A stretch of DNA of 5,805 nucleotides, from assembly GCA_964530215.1 (NCBI GenBank), contig CAZHAJ010000123.1:1-5805 (forward strand), written 5' to 3'. How positions within the stretch are numbered: the stretch's first letter is position 1; the number at the start of each line of letters is the position of its first letter. The stretch comes from JAAXTT01 sp964530215. Its GTDB lineage: Bacteria > Bacillota > Desulfotomaculia > Desulfotomaculales > Desulfocucumaceae. The notes under the pieces are model-generated. The model had not been told where the DNA came from, made no database searches, and saw only the letters and a list, made by a program, of their open reading frames with translations. The translations under genes and the position numbers were made by a program. Shown here one piece after another: positions 1-4,726 of the stretch.

Positions 1-2
1 CA

Positions 3-176
3 CAAGAAAAAATCAAAAGCTACCTGCTGACTGCTGCTTTGTTGATGATTATGTTATATTTCTTGAAAACAGATAATATAGCCCTAAGTTATATATACAT
101 ATTTTTTGCTATTGTCAATTTAGTTTTGGGCGTTTACTGTTTCGTGTCAAACCGAGAGAATGATATTCCTTTATAG
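3..176 (+). CDS. 3' end of a small two-helix membrane protein, truncated at the left edge
   Basis: An open frame enters from the left edge and stops at TAG 174-176, giving 57 visible residues. Two hydrophobic segments are visible, at about residues 7-21 and 28-48 of the fragment. They are separated by a short polar turn (K-T-D-N), and a polar tail ending in R-E-N-D-I-P-L follows. This reads as a helical hairpin in the membrane. No start codon or upstream sequence is available, so neither the full length nor the family can be told. Its stop codon overlaps by 6 nt the 3' end of the minus-strand 32-residue gene, so the two genes converge with no room for a terminator between them. I recognise no catalytic motif and assign no function. 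The frame could be spurious, but the residue composition is typical of real small membrane proteins. Confidence 0.5.
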   Translation, partial: QEKIKSYLLTAALLMIMLYFLKTDNIALSYIYIFFAIVNLVLGVYCFVSNRENDIPL

Positions 177-269
177 CCAATCATATCTTTTAGCTATATA
201 GAATACAAACAGGCCAGTCAGTATTCCTGCCGTCATTTTAAATAGTCCGCTGAGGGAAGTAGGCTCCAT
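171..269 (-). CDS. 32-residue single-helix membrane microprotein
   Basis: This minus-strand reading frame has an ATG at 267-269 and a TAA at 171-173. A strong ribosome site (AAAGGAG, complement of 278-284) lies 8 nt before the start. The peptide has a short polar N-terminus (M-E-P-T-S-L-S-G), a hydrophobic segment at about residues 13-25 (T-A-G-I-L-T-G-L-F-V-F-Y-I) and a basic C-terminus (A-K-R-Y-D-W-L). This suggests one membrane helix with the positive end in the cytoplasm. It converges with the left-edge gene, overlapping its 3' end. The next minus-strand gene (428-520) lies upstream, but a hairpin between them suggests separate transcription. I recognise no family. The evidence is the ribosome site plus a coherent membrane-protein composition, so the gene is likely but not certain. 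Confidence 0.5.
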   Translation of the reverse strand: MEPTSLSGLFKMTAGILTGLFVFYIAKRYDWL

Positions 270-337
270 ATTAATAACTCCTTTTCATTTTTATAAGTAT
301 ATTCTATCATATTTAGTACAGACAGTATTCATTAAAT

Positions 338-393
338 AATGGAAACAGGCCATATTCTCTTTATACTAATGAGAAACTAGGCCTGTTTCCGTT
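338..393 (-). terminator. Long nested hairpin, probable terminator of the 30-residue gene
   Basis: A perfect 11-bp inverted repeat (GGAAACAGGCC at 341-351 and GGCCTGTTTCC at 380-390) extends by two A-T pairs and one wobble pair to 338-393. Inside its loop is a second 5-bp stem (355-359 with 371-375). It begins 34 nt beyond the stop codon of the minus-strand gene 428-520 and precedes the next minus-strand gene, so a terminator role on the minus strand fits. The downstream tract on that strand (ATTATTTAAT) is only moderately U-rich, so termination could be inefficient. The double-stem shape could also serve as an RNA-stabilising 3' structure. Confidence 0.5.
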
Positions 394-427
394 TAGCTAT
401 TCTGTTTAGATTTTCTTGGGTCATATC

Positions 428-520
428 TTATGTCTTCTCCTTCTCCTTAGAGGGTAGCAATATTAGTCCTATTAATATTGCCAATCCAAATAAACCTACG
501 ACTATCAATGTTGCTGACAT
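428..520 (-). CDS. 30-residue single-helix membrane microprotein
   Basis: The start is ATG (complement of 518-520) and the stop is TAA (complement of 428-430). An almost perfect ribosome site, AAGGAGGG (complement of 526-533), lies 5 nt before the start and makes this small gene convincing. The peptide has a hydrophobic stretch covering residues 4-22 (mostly L, I, V, G, A), then P-S and a strongly charged tail K-E-K-E-K-T. This is the layout of a small membrane-anchored peptide with a cytoplasmic basic/acidic tail. A hairpin 34 nt after the stop is its probable terminator. The coding sequence itself carries a perfect 9-bp inverted repeat (457-465 and 473-481). I recognise no family. It shares no obvious motif with the plus-strand microproteins to its right. 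Confidence 0.6.
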   Translation of the reverse strand: MSATLIVVGLFGLAILIGLILLPSKEKEKT

Positions 521-865
521 AATATCCCTCCTTAGTTTAATTTACTTGCCCCCAGTAAGCATTTTGTCATCGTCTTCTAAGATTTATTCTTTCTTATATT
601 ATATAACAGTAACATATTATATTGTGTAAAAATTTTATAAAAATACAAGTATGCAACATGTGATTTTTAAATAAAACTAAGTATTTGTTTGTTATAGTTG
701 TATTTCTCAATATGCTAATGTTTTTCTTATATAAGGCACGAATATGATACTAAATAAGATTTATAATTTAAAGTTCCCTTTCAATTTTTTCAATATATAA
801 GTGTTTTTAGGAACCTTTTAGTTGATTAAGAATATTATGGTAGAAAAACAGAAGGGGGATACAAA
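521..865. other. AT-rich intergenic region between divergent small genes
   Basis: This stretch lies between the minus-strand gene ending upstream at 520 and the plus-strand gene starting at 866, so it must hold the promoters of both. No reading frame in it combines a ribosome site with a credible protein. It is very AT-rich and contains many TATAAT-like words. These make any single promoter call unsafe, and I see no pair of boxes clearly better than chance. I found no tRNA, repeat array or strong hairpin in it. Confidence 0.6.
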
Positions 866-952
866 ATGAGTGATTATAAAAAGCGGGATGATAACAGTTT
901 TATTCTTTTTTTAATTCTAATACTCTTGGTTATTTCCATGCCCTTTGATTAG
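866..952 (+). CDS. 28-residue D-N-S-F microprotein with one membrane helix
   Basis: ATG 866 follows a purine-rich ribosome site (AAGGGGG at about 852-858) and the frame stops at TAG 950-952. The charged N-terminus (S-D-Y-K-K-R-D) leads into D-D-N-S-F at residues 8-12. A hydrophobic run then ends in S-M-P-F-D. The block N-S-F-x-L-F-L-I-L-I-L-L-x-x-S-x-P is repeated almost exactly in the 42-residue protein at 1317-1445, and the D-N-S-F-x-L part recurs in the 57-residue protein at 1011-1184. This shared block is the main reason to trust so short a gene. The shape resembles the tiny YjcZ-like hydrophobic proteins of spore formers, but I cannot place it in that family. It probably shares a transcript with the next gene, 58 nt downstream. 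Confidence 0.65.
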   Translation: MSDYKKRDDNSFILFLILILLVISMPFD

Positions 953-1010
953 AGTTTCAATTTATGAAGATAAACTGTTAATGAAAATACGAAAGGAAGG
1001 ATGACTATTA

Positions 1011-1184
1011 ATGGACTTTCAAAAACAACCTCCAAAACCTAATCAGAATGATTGCAACTGTTGCATCAAAGTGGATAACAGCTTTGTCTTGATAATATGT
1101 GGTGAATTGGATCCTGTACAATTAAAAGACAGCTTAAAAACTTTTCTAGAAATAAAAGACAATTCCGATGTAGTTGCTCAATAA
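1011..1184 (+). CDS. 57-residue Cys-containing protein sharing the D-N-S-F-V-L motif
   Basis: The chosen ATG at 1011 lies 10 nt after the ribosome site AGGAAGG (994-1000). The ATG at 1001 abuts that site and gives only 13 codons. The protein has a proline/glutamine/asparagine-rich start, a cysteine cluster D-C-N-C-C at residues 14-18, and V-D-N-S-F-V-L-I-I-C at 21-30. A soluble-looking, probably helical tail follows (residues 32-57, with L, K, D and E alternating). The D-N-S-F-V-L core is the same as in its two neighbours, but here it does not continue into a long membrane helix. The fourth cysteine at position 30 lies close to the cluster, so metal binding or disulfide formation is possible. 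This is inferred from spacing only. Function and family are unknown to me. Confidence 0.65.
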   Translation: MDFQKQPPKPNQNDCNCCIKVDNSFVLIICGELDPVQLKDSLKTFLEIKDNSDVVAQ

Positions 1185-1193
1185 TCAAATAGA

Positions 1194-1242
1194 TAACAAA
1201 TTAACCGGCCTGTTTGTTTCATCTGCGTCGGTTAATTTGTTA
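1194..1242 (+). terminator. Perfect 14-bp inverted repeat after the 57-residue gene, possible terminator
   Basis: TAACAAATTAACCG (1194-1207) pairs perfectly with its reverse complement at 1229-1242 across a 21-nt loop. It begins 9 nt after the stop of the preceding gene, the usual place for a terminator. However, the stem is AT-rich, the loop is large, and no U-run follows on the plus strand. It may be a weak terminator, an mRNA 3' stabiliser, or a protein-binding or regulatory site upstream of the next small gene. Confidence 0.45.
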
Positions 1243-1245
1243 CAA

Positions 1246-1275
1246 TTGAAATAAGGAACATTTTTGAAATATTAT
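1246..1275 (+). promoter_or_regulatory. Candidate sigma-A promoter for the 42-residue gene
   Basis: TTGAAA (1246-1251) and TATTAT (1270-1275) each match the vegetative consensus at five of six positions, with an 18-bp spacer. They lie about 40 bp before the start codon at 1317 and just after the inverted repeat, which supports separate transcription of this gene. AT-rich sequence produces such matches often, so this remains a candidate. A sporulation sigma factor could equally use this region. Confidence 0.35.
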
Positions 1276-1316
1276 CATAATATGTAATGTAAATATCAAA
1301 TAGGAGGTAAATATAT

Positions 1317-1445
1317 ATGGGTTATGGAATCGGCGGAGGATTAGGCGGAGTTAATGATAATAGTTTTGTACTATTTTTGATTCTTATTCTTCTTATATTA
1401 TCGGTGCCCAGATATGGTGGCGGTTACCATAGTACCGAAGAATAA
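1317..1445 (+). CDS. 42-residue Gly-rich D-N-S-F microprotein, YjcZ-like in style
   Basis: ATG 1317 is preceded by a strong ribosome site (TAGGAGGT, 1301-1308) and the frame ends at TAA 1443-1445. The N-terminus is glycine-rich (M-G-Y-G-I-G-G-G-L-G-G). Next comes N-D-N-S-F at residues 13-17, a hydrophobic run at about residues 17-30, and a Gly/Tyr/His tail (P-R-Y-G-G-G-Y-H). It shares N-S-F-x-L-F-L-I-L-I-L-L-x-x-S-x-P with the 28-residue protein at 866-952. The glycine-rich head followed by one hydrophobic helix recalls small YjcZ-type sporulation proteins, but the D-N-S-F core is not something I can assign to that family. It has its own candidate promoter and a strong terminator at 1456-1486, so it is probably a single-gene unit. 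Confidence 0.75.
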   Translation: MGYGIGGGLGGVNDNSFVLFLILILLILSVPRYGGGYHSTEE

Positions 1446-1455
1446 TCAGTTAAGT

Positions 1456-1486
1456 AAAAAAAGCCCGTTACTACCGGGCTTTTTTT
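1456..1486. terminator. Bidirectional intrinsic terminator between the microprotein gene and tRNA-Sec
   Basis: AGCCCG (1462-1467) pairs with CGGGCT (1475-1480) across a 7-nt loop and is flanked by an A-run on the left and a T-run of eight on the right. Read on the plus strand it ends the 42-residue gene 10 nt after its stop. Read on the minus strand it lies just beyond the CCA end of tRNA-Sec and has a U-run there too, so it can serve both convergent transcripts. Confidence 0.9.
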
Positions 1487-1490
1487 TTAA

Positions 1491-1588
1491 TGGCGGGGAT
1501 GTGTGGGAATCGAACCCACCCGGGACGGGATTGCCGCCCCACCTGCGGTTTTGAAGACCGGGAGCACCACCAGATGCCCTCCATCCCC
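1491..1588 (-). tRNA. selC: tRNA-Sec (anticodon UCA)
   Basis: The minus strand folds as a 98-nt selenocysteine tRNA. The anticodon loop CTTCAAA places TCA at the complement of 1552-1554, which reads UGA. Hallmarks of the family are present. The acceptor arm is long, with seven standard pairs plus an eighth G/A opposition. The D-stem is extended and closed by a 4-nt loop, and the variable arm is long, with a 7-bp stem GGGGCGG and a 5-nt loop. The T-arm is standard GTGGG-TTCGATT-CCCAC, followed by discriminator G and an encoded CCA. The anticodon stem shows four clear pairs and a C/C opposition at its base. The tRNA is charged with serine, converted to selenocysteine by SelA, and delivered by SelB to in-frame UGA codons. 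No selA, selB or selD is visible here, and none of the protein genes in view needs an internal UGA. Confidence 0.95.
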
Positions 1589-1619
1589 ATTTGATATTTA
1601 ATTTAAAATACTACATATA

Positions 1620-1648
1620 ACTATAACATAAAGCCGATTAATAATAAA
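1620..1648 (-). promoter_or_regulatory. Candidate promoter of tRNA-Sec
   Basis: On the minus strand, TTTATT (complement of 1643-1648) and TATAGT (complement of 1620-1625) are 17 bp apart. The -10 box matches the consensus at five of six positions and the -35 box at three. Transcription would begin roughly two dozen bases before the mature tRNA 5' end, as is usual for a single tRNA gene. The region is AT-rich, so chance matches are likely. Confidence 0.3.
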
Positions 1649-1719
1649 ATTTAAAGTTATGGTATTTACCGTGAGGTTAACTTTTGTGCCATTGATTTAT
1701 ACTAAAAAATATAATAATC

Positions 1720-1747
1720 TTAAAACACTATATTAAGATAATATGAT
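1720..1747 (+). promoter_or_regulatory. Weak candidate promoter of the polyprenyl/tetrapyrrole operon
   Basis: TTAAAA (1720-1725) and TATGAT (1742-1747) are separated by 16 bp and lie about 40 bp before the TTG start at 1786. The -10 box is good and the -35 box is poor. An alternative -35-like word, TTGATT (1692-1697), lies upstream but pairs with a worse -10 box. Some promoter must lie in this gap because the operon starts here and the tRNA upstream runs the other way. Confidence 0.25.
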
Positions 1748-1775
1748 AAATAAGTGTTTTTCAATATAAATGAGC

Positions 1776-1781
1776 AGGTGA
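1776..1781 (+). promoter_or_regulatory. Ribosome binding site that fixes the TTG start of the polyprenyl synthase
   Basis: AGGTGA matches the anti-Shine-Dalgarno core and sits 4 nt before TTG 1786. No in-frame ATG with a comparable site exists nearby, and family homology begins within the first residues, so TTG is the likely start. Confidence 0.65.
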
Positions 1782-1785
1782 AAAA

Positions 1786-2748
1786 TTGTTATCGATATTT
1801 AATGATATAGAGGAAGAACTGAATAATCTTGAAATTGAGCTAAAAAAAACAGTAAGTAATGGTGATCCATTGATCAGTGAGAGCTCTGTTCATTTGATAA
1901 GCGCAGGAGGCAAAAGGTTAAGACCGGCGTTTTGTTTGTTGGGAGCCAAATTTTATAATTATAGTCCAGAAAAGGTTATGCCCCTCGCTGTTGCCTTGGA
2001 GTTAATCCATATGGCATCATTGGTCCACGATGATGTGGTGGACTCGTCTGTTACCAGAAGAAATGTGCCAACAGTTAAATCTATTTGGGGAAATAAGGTT
2101 TCTGTACATTTAGGAGATTATCTTTTTGGAAAATCACTGAAACTAATTTCCGATATTAAAAATAATCAAATTGCTGGTATGTTGGCAGATACCAGTGTTA
2201 AAATGTCTGAAGGTGAAATTCAGCAATTAGCCACCGCAAACCAGACAGGTCAGTCAGTAAAAGAGTATTTCTACAGAATTCACAGAAAAACCGCTTTATT
2301 TATTTCTGACAGCTGCTGTCTCGGAGCCATTGCTTGTAATGCCCCGATTAAGCTGTGGAGAAAACTAAAGAATTACGGTAACAACATCGGAATGGCTTTC
2401 CAAATTACCGATGATATTATGGATTTAACAGCAAAACAGTCTGTTCTGGGTAAACCGATAGGCAGTGATCTAAAACAAGGTATAATTACTTTACCCGTGA
2501 TTTACGCACTTAAACACAGCTATAAAAAGGATGAGCTTCACAGGATAATATCTGATAAAAATATAAGCCAAGAAAAAATTGAAGAAGCCTGCCAAATAGT
2601 ACTTTCCAGTGGAGGAATTGAGTATGCTTCCGATATATCCAAAAAATATATAGCAAAAGCTTTGAAGGAAATATCCGGTTTACCGGATATAGGTGCTAAA
2701 AGAGCATTGATACAGGTGGGTGAATTCATTAAAACACGAAACTTCTGA
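1786..2748 (+). CDS. hepT: Long-chain all-trans polyprenyl diphosphate synthase (heptaprenyl/HepT type)
   Basis: This 320-residue cytosolic prenyltransferase condenses isopentenyl diphosphate onto an allylic primer to make the side chain of menaquinone. The full family pattern is visible. It has G-G-K-R-L-R-P (residues 41-47), the first Asp-rich motif D-D-V-V-D (82-86) followed by R-R (91-92), and G-D-Y-L-F (110-114). K-T (168-169), F-Q-I-T-D-D-I-M-D (205-213, second Asp-rich motif) and G-K-P-I-G-S-D-L-K-Q-G (222-232) follow. A small residue, Ala77, occupies the fifth position before the first motif, where short-chain enzymes carry an aromatic. This points to a long product, but the exact chain length cannot be read from sequence. 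The length is normal for the family. The start is TTG with a good ribosome site. No HepS-like small subunit or MenG is adjacent, so a single-subunit enzyme is plausible. It is the first gene of the operon, with 54 nt to the next. Confidence 0.9.
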   Translation: MLSIFNDIEEELNNLEIELKKTVSNGDPLISESSVHLISAGGKRLRPAFCLLGAKFYNYSPEKVMPLAVALELIHMASLVHDDVVDSSVTRRNVPTVKSIWGNKVSVHLGDYLFGKSLKLISDIKNNQIAGMLADTSVKMSEGEIQQLATANQTGQSVKEYFYRIHRKTALFISDSCCLGAIACNAPIKLWRKLKNYGNNIGMAFQITDDIMDLTAKQSVLGKPIGSDLKQGIITLPVIYALKHSYKKDELHRIISDKNISQEKIEEACQIVLSSGGIEYASDISKKYIAKALKEISGLPDIGAKRALIQVGEFIKTRNF

Positions 2749-2802
2749 GTATAATTATTAACATCAGTATTGCATTAATATCTATGGAAAGGAAGAAAAG
2801 AT

Positions 2803-3444
2803 TTGTCAAAACTATACCCCATTTCTCTTAAAATTAAAAATTCCAAATGCTTGGTAGTGGGGGGCGGTCAGGTAGCTCTACGTAAAGTCAACTCTTTATT
2901 GGCTTGCGGTGCAGATCTTGTTGTGGTAAGTCCGGAGGCTGTTGAAACTATACAAATAATGTTTGGACAAGGTAAAATTAACTATATAAAGGATATATAC
3001 AAAGAGCGATACCTAGAGGGTTGTTTTATAGTTGTGGGGGCCACCAACTGCCGCAAAACCAATGCCAAAATATTTCAGCATTGTCAGAAACGGGGTTTAT
3101 TGATTAATGTGGTAGATAATCCTGAGTTTTGCAATTTTTATGTTCCTGCAGTGATACAACGGAGATCATTGCAAATTTCAGTTTCCACTGAAGGTAAGTG
3201 TCCATTGCTCGCCAAAAAAATTAAGGAACACCTCAGTAGCTTATATCCGGAAGAATACGGTGATATCTTGGATATCTTAGGTGAATTGCGTCAGGCTATC
3301 TTTATGAGAACAAAGGATCCCCAGGAGAGAAGCATGATGCTGTCAGCACTTTTAGAAAGAGAAGTAATAAAATCTTTGCAGGAAGGAAATTTTGACTTGG
3401 CAAAGGAGCGCATAAAGAATGCTTATTATAACGGCGGGAGTTAA
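2803..3444 (+). CDS. Precorrin-2 dehydrogenase / siroheme synthase N-terminal type
   Basis: This 213-residue enzyme oxidises precorrin-2 to sirohydrochlorin with NAD+. It corresponds to the N-terminal part of CysG and to stand-alone SirC/YlnF/Met8-like proteins. The Rossmann motif V-V-G-G-G-Q-V-A lies at residues 18-25, after the family's usual Y-P-I-S-L-K opening. N-V-V-D (102-105) aligns with the catalytic Asp of CysG, and V-S-T-E-G-K-C-P-L-L-A (127-137) is the usual S-T-x-G-K-x-P loop. A helical dimerisation/C-terminal part follows. Here the loop has Cys133 where Ser is commoner. The start is TTG 2803, set by the ribosome site AAAGGAAG (2787-2794); the nearby ATG at 2784 is out of frame. 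Whether it also has ferrochelatase activity cannot be told from sequence. Its 3' end overlaps hemA by 26 nt, suggesting translational coupling. Confidence 0.9.
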   Translation: MSKLYPISLKIKNSKCLVVGGGQVALRKVNSLLACGADLVVVSPEAVETIQIMFGQGKINYIKDIYKERYLEGCFIVVGATNCRKTNAKIFQHCQKRGLLINVVDNPEFCNFYVPAVIQRRSLQISVSTEGKCPLLAKKIKEHLSSLYPEEYGDILDILGELRQAIFMRTKDPQERSMMLSALLEREVIKSLQEGNFDLAKERIKNAYYNGGS

Positions 3445-4726
3445 TTACAGGACTGCCCCTGTTGAAATAAGAGAAAAATTATCTTTTTCTGAAAACAAAC
3501 TGGGTATGTGGTTGGCAAAACTTAATGAATATAAAGGGATAAATGGCAGTGTAATTATTTCCACATGCAATCGTATAGAAATATATGCAACCACCCGTGA
3601 CATTAATAAAGGTAAAAAGATATTGGTCCAATTTATGTCTCAGAAGTCTGGTGTTGAGGAATCCCATATTGAAAAATATATGTATATATACTGCGACCTA
3701 CAGCAGGCTGTTGAACACCTATTTAAAGTTGCTGCCGGAATTGATTCAATGGTTTTAGGTGAAACCCAAATACTGGGCCAAGTTCGCCGGGCTTATCAGA
3801 TTGCCTGCGAACAAAATAGCAGTGACAAACTGCTAAATACCCTTTTTCATAAGTCGATAAATGTAGGCAAAAGAGTTCGAAATGAAACAGGTATCGATAA
3901 AAACCCTGTTTCCATCAGTTATGCCGCTGTAGAGCTGGCAAAACAGATATACGGCAATCTTGAAGGAAAAAAGGTTTTGGTTGTGGGTGCCGGCAAAATG
4001 AGTGAATTGACAGTCAAATATCTAGTGTCTAATGGTGCGGCCGGAGTAATTGTATCTAACCGTTCTTATCATCGGGCTTTGGAAATGGCAGAGAAATTTG
4101 GAGGACAGGCAGTTCGATTCAATAAATTGCCGGAGTACTTAAAAAAGGCCGATATAGTTATCAGCTGCACTTCGGCATCACATTATGTCATTAAACATGC
4201 TGATATTTTAAATGCCTTGTCTGAACAACAAAATAAAAAAATGGTAATGATAGATATTGCGATGCCTAGGGATATCGAACCTTCGGTGGCTGAATTGGAA
4301 GGTGTATCTTTGTACGATGTTGATGACCTGCAAAATGTGGTGGGCCATAACCTTTTGCAGAGAAAGAAAGCTGCAGAGAAAGGTATGGACATTATTGATA
4401 ATGAAGTAGCTCAGTTTGTCAAATGGATGTCGATGCAAATGGCGGTACCAACAATTACTTCTTTAAAGGAACTGGGAGAAAGCATCAAGCAAAAGGAGCT
4501 AACCAAAGCTATTAATCGACTTGGTAAAATTAGTGAATACGAGCAGAAGGTAATCAGCACAATGGCAAATTCAATAGTAAATCAACTGCTCCATAATCCT
4601 GTTATAAGATTAAAAGAATACAATCTCTCAGAAGAAGGTCCATTATATACTGAAGTTTTGCACAATTTATTTAACCTAGATAAAGATGAGAACTGCCGGA
4701 AAAAGCTGGTGGAGGAGAATAGATGA
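3419..4726 (+). CDS. hemA: Glutamyl-tRNA reductase
   Basis: This 435-residue enzyme reduces glutamyl-tRNA(Glu) to glutamate-1-semialdehyde with NADPH, the committed step of C5-pathway tetrapyrrole synthesis. The N-terminal catalytic domain carries S-T-C-N-R-I-E-I-Y (residues 48-56) with the nucleophile Cys50 at its standard position. The G-I-D-S-M-V-L-G-E-T-Q-I-L-G-Q-V signature (107-122) is intact. The NADPH-binding fold shows V-L-V-V-G-A-G-K-M (186-194), and a C-terminal helical dimerisation domain completes the usual length. ATG 3419 lies inside the preceding gene and has its own ribosome site, AAAGGAG (3402-3408), within that coding sequence. The stop overlaps the hemC start as ATGA (4723-4726). 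HemL, the partner that takes over the labile semialdehyde, is not in view and must lie elsewhere. Confidence 0.97.
   Translation: MLIITAGVNYRTAPVEIREKLSFSENKLGMWLAKLNEYKGINGSVIISTCNRIEIYATTRDINKGKKILVQFMSQKSGVEESHIEKYMYIYCDLQQAVEHLFKVAAGIDSMVLGETQILGQVRRAYQIACEQNSSDKLLNTLFHKSINVGKRVRNETGIDKNPVSISYAAVELAKQIYGNLEGKKVLVVGAGKMSELTVKYLVSNGAAGVIVSNRSYHRALEMAEKFGGQAVRFNKLPEYLKKADIVISCTSASHYVIKHADILNALSEQQNKKMVMIDIAMPRDIEPSVAELEGVSLYDVDDLQNVVGHNLLQRKKAAEKGMDIIDNEVAQFVKWMSMQMAVPTITSLKELGESIKQKELTKAINRLGKISEYEQKVISTMANSIVNQLLHNPVIRLKEYNLSEEGPLYTEVLHNLFNLDKDENCRKKLVEENR

Noticed and set aside
521..865. Possible extra small gene or promoter pair in the left intergenic region
   Set aside because: Only tiny frames without ribosome sites (for example 12 codons near 545-585 on the minus strand) and many equally weak promoter-like words are present.
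1001..1042. ATG at 1001 as an alternative gene start
   Set aside because: It gives only 13 codons and touches the ribosome site with no spacer. ATG 1011 has proper spacing and the shared D-N-S-F core.
2538..2729. Minus-strand open frame opposite the polyprenyl synthase
   Set aside because: It is antisense to a well-conserved gene, has no ribosome site and no recognisable protein features.
2750..2755. TATAAT as an internal promoter before the precorrin-2 dehydrogenase gene
   Set aside because: No acceptable -35 box lies 16-19 bp upstream, and such words are frequent in this AT-rich sequence.
2784..2786. ATG as the start of precorrin-2 dehydrogenase
   Set aside because: It is out of frame with the conserved protein and overlaps the ribosome site that serves TTG 2803.
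3479..3667. Minus-strand open frame opposite hemA (5' part)
   Set aside because: It is a shadow of the conserved HemA N-terminal domain and lacks a coherent composition or start context.
4183..4438. Two overlapping minus-strand open frames opposite hemA
   Set aside because: Both lie within conserved hemA coding sequence in competing frames; neither has independent support.
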